From positions 744,001-808,000 of the forward strand of contig JAHWDD010000002.1 of assembly GCA_023897205.1 (NCBI GenBank): 64,000 bases of DNA, in the 5' to 3' direction. A program made the position numbers and the translations under genes. Below are positions 61,493-64,000 of the stretch, in pieces (the stretch's first letter is position 1; each line of letters starts with the position of its first letter). The DNA is from Exophiala sp. HKRS030 (lineage: Eukaryota > Ascomycota > Eurotiomycetes > Chaetothyriales > Herpotrichiellaceae). Below the pieces are notes generated by a model that was not told where the DNA came from, made no database searches, and saw only the letters and a list, made by a program, of their open reading frames with translations.

Positions 61493-62813
61493 TTATAAAC
61501 CCTCCCTGTATATCCTCCAGATATTCAGCATCCTAGCCCCCTGTCCTGGAGTGAAGCCGACGTAACACGCATCGCTACTATAATCCATGAAATTGTGAAC
61601 GGGATCAGGTCCACTGTACCCTTGGGGTCCATAAGGTTCGGTACCGATACCATCGTACCCCTTTGGAACTCCTGAGTTCGGACAACTATCTTTGACGGTC
61701 GAGGGACAACCGTCTAATGAGCTCAAAACGTTAGCCAGAGATTTTTTAAAGAGGATACAAAAATGCACGACCACGATAGCAATCCCAAAACACCAACCGG
61801 GAAAGATTTTCTTCGTTCTCAAAAGGAAGAAAAAAGGAACAAAAAAAGGAACAACAAAAGGTAAGGAACTCACTAGTACTCGTCCTCTCCTGGGGAGTGT
61901 CGGCGACGTAATCACCAAAATCCCAAACGTCACAGGAACCTCCGTTGAAGGTATGCAACAAGCCGTTCCAGTGTCCAACTTCGTGGGCGGTGGTCCCTCC
62001 CAGATTGTAGCCCGCGTACTTCCCACCCGGCATGGTACCACTGAGGATGTTACACCCGTCGATCACGTACGCCGACGGATCCACACCGGCGACGATACCG
62101 GACACGGGGAGTGTACAGAACCCCAACAGCGTACTGCCCGCGGGGACACCCGGTGTGTTGGCGTTGGCCTGCAACAGACTCTGATAGTAGACGTTGAGGG
62201 CAGAGTAGTTTCCCTTGCGCAACGAACGTTTCATGCCGGTGTCGTCGCCGTTGCGGGCCCAAGTGTCGTTGGCGACCCGGTCGATTCCCGCAAGTCGGAA
62301 CCCTATGCTGGCGTTGGTGTAGGCGTTGCTGAGGTAAGTAAACTGGTCTCGGATCATGGTGTCGCTGACGTAGTCGGAAGATGAAGGTGAGGCCGTAGAC
62401 GAATCCGCAACGATGTGAATATAAGTGTCGATGGTGTACAACGGACTCGGAGCTTGACGACGGTCGTGATTGTGACTGTGAGAATGATCGTGGATGTCGT
62501 CGCCATGATGACCAGAAGGACCTCATCCTCCTCCCCCAGACCTGAATCCGGATCCATCACCGTCGTGCACATCTCCTCGATGATGCTGTCGAGCTTGTAT
62601 ACTTGTAGAGTTCCAAAGATCATTCTCCAACCTTTCACTCTCTTGCAACCATTGATGAGTGGCTGTCAAGTTGCTCGAAGGATGAGATGTACCACATGAT
62701 CGGTAAATAGGTCTGTATCTTGGTATACCTGCCGCGACGACAGCTGAGTCGACCAACCCCAAGATCGAGGCGGTTAGGTACAATAAAAAACCACGATTCA
62801 AAGACCGGGGCAT
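61493..62813 (-). pseudogene. M43 (pappalysin-type) secreted metalloprotease with an in-frame TGA
   Basis: Exons 62813-61874 and 61713-61493 in one frame, 386 sense codons apart from TGA at 62525-62523 (codon 97). N-terminal signal/anchor at about 1-28 (RGFLLYLTASILGLVDSAVVA), then a Cys-containing pro-part. The protease domain starts at about 125 (YTIDTYIHIVADSS) and carries the zinc motif HEVGHWNGLLH (277-287) and the Met-turn NFMDYSSDACYVGFTPGQ. This is the small secreted fungal MEP1-like class. The TGA falls in a His/Asp/Gly linker. A 66-bp intron (weak donor GTCTGG near 62540, acceptor TCACAG) would remove it in frame, so the gene may still work. Both readings are open; nothing else in the gene is broken. 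Confidence 0.6.
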
Positions 62814-63200
62814 GATCAAAAACAAACAATCATCAACGACTGACCATAGAAGCGTCCAAAGAGGAGTTTCCGAGTTCAAAACTTTTGTGGAGGATGCTGA
62901 TAATTGTGTAAAAAATTGATCAACACAATGCATGGAGCACGGACATCGCTTCATACACGCACACACATGGTGCTGCGATGGTAACGAGGAATGTGGAATG
63001 CCATATTGCTGCTCTCTAATATCCTCGATGACGATGTTTGCAAATTCACATTGCCAGAAAAAGGAAGTGCAGCTTTGCAAATTTTGGTTTGGGAACTCGA
63101 TCAGATGTATGCCTCACATCCCTATATTTCAATCAACGCCAGAGCCGTCCCGACAGAAAATACACATCATCGTTGAAATCATACACTTGTGGTCATGCCT
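62814..63200. other. Intergenic, no gene seen
   Basis: 390 bp between the metalloprotease start and the 3' end of the Cdc50-like gene, both on the minus strand. Confidence 0.5.
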
Positions 63201-64000
63201 CTAGGCACCTCCAGGTCTCGTCTCTCGGCCTGTCGACATTCCAGTTGAAGTACCGTCATTATTCCAACTCAAGTAAGTGTGATCACCGAGTTTTCTGCTC
63301 ATGTCAGCTACAATACACACAAAAGGGCGACGAAAGAACATACCTTGGCTTGATCAAATGTGCGACAGTAAATAACGCTCCCAGGACAATGCAGAGACCA
63401 CCAACCACCACATAGGCAATGCCCAAGAAGCTGTTTTTTCCACCAACAACCGACCTAGTTGACAGCAGAATGCTCTTCTTTCCAGAGTAGATGGAGACAG
63501 GGAAGACTAGGTGCATTAGAGGAGTGCCTCATTCCACGGATTGAACCCACTTACAATCATAGATATCCATCTGATAAGTGCCTGCAGTCATGGTTTCGTT
63601 GTCATTGCGCAACGCCAACTTGCTAAAAGTAGGCAATCCTGCGGTTCTCATCCAAACCTGGAATTCTTCGTACTGGGATAAATCTGGGATTGGATTTGCA
63701 TCTGTGTATCCATCCGGGTAACGGAGAGCCCAATTAGGTGGCGGGGACACTTCGTAATTCTTGTACTTGGTTTTCTTGTATAAAGACGCATCTGTACTCC
63801 AGGCAATGCCTTCGTTTGTCATGCGGTATTGCTGACTCTCCTGTCCACCGGAAGTACTGACTGCCACGGGGGAATTGAGCGTGTCGTTGAATATTGAGTT
63901 GGCAATCAACCCACAAGGGTAGTATGCTTTTCCATTGTGATCCAATTTCAAAGGATTGCATGAACTACTGTCGACCGTGTGATTGCTCAGGAAGTTCCCC
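63201..64000 (-). CDS. Cdc50/Lem3 family flippase subunit, 5' partial
   Basis: Three 3' exons are visible: 64000-63555 (open to the window edge), 63506-63344 and 63294-63201; the start lies outside. Lumenal-domain motifs of the family: [68 protein letters not shown]. Then [18 protein letters not shown], the second membrane helix ([20 protein letters not shown]) and the cytosolic end [14 protein letters not shown], recovered by the last splice. These proteins are chaperones and obligate partners of P4-ATPase lipid flippases and sit in the Golgi, endosome and plasma membrane. The intron positions keep frame throughout. Only the C-terminal half of about 400 residues is in the window. Confidence 0.9.

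Noticed and set aside
1..64000. CRISPR arrays, operons, prophage
   Set aside because: Gene structure is eukaryotic with spliceosomal introns throughout; no direct-repeat/spacer array seen.

Overview
The window is nuclear DNA of a filamentous ascomycete (Pezizomycotina). The evidence is dense short GT-AG introns with CTAAC-type branch sites, a velvet regulator, Zn2Cys6 transcription factors, TRI12-type and sugar MFS carriers, a HET-type relic, an mL57 mitochondrial ribosomal protein and Prp45. The mix of many sugar carriers, nitrilase, tyrosinase and flavin monooxygenase would suit Eurotiomycetes, possibly black yeasts, but the order is a guess. Spliced models below were joined by hand; every intact model has a length divisible by three and matches the conserved motifs of its family.

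Left part (1-12 kb): an accessory block with a TRI12-like efflux carrier (cut by the window edge), a decayed EthD-domain gene, a short-chain dehydrogenase whose first intron has a GA instead of a GT donor, a Zn2Cys6 regulator, a nitrilase and a sugar-type MFS carrier. It reads as a small catabolic or specialised-metabolism cluster that has partly decayed. Next (12-20 kb) come mL57, a divergent succinate dehydrogenase flavoprotein, and a secreted or membrane-anchored histidine-acid-phosphatase-fold protein.

Middle (20-41 kb): a Zn2Cys6 regulator, a coiled-coil protein, a VeA-like velvet protein with a long N-terminal extension, a gene-poor stretch of about 5 kb with one decayed gene, an FAD monooxygenase with an extra N-terminal domain, a HET-domain relic, and a divergently arranged pair of a Zn2Cys6 regulator and a sugar transporter.

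Right part (41-64 kb): a one-polypeptide biotin-dependent acyl-CoA carboxylase, an OBAP/DUF1264 protein, Tma64/eIF2D, a secreted tyrosinase, an NAAA/ceramidase-like amidase, a Tyr/Pro/Ala-rich protein, a conserved fungal membrane protein, Prp45, a methyltransferase, an M43 metalloprotease with an in-frame TGA, and the 3' part of a Cdc50/Lem3 flippase subunit.

The most notable signals are a 9-bp motif (TACGGAGTA) present about ten times and only in noncoding DNA, the single-chain carboxylase, the GA-AG intron, the SDH1 paralogue with two Thr-to-Ser changes at the active site, and several frame-broken gene relics.
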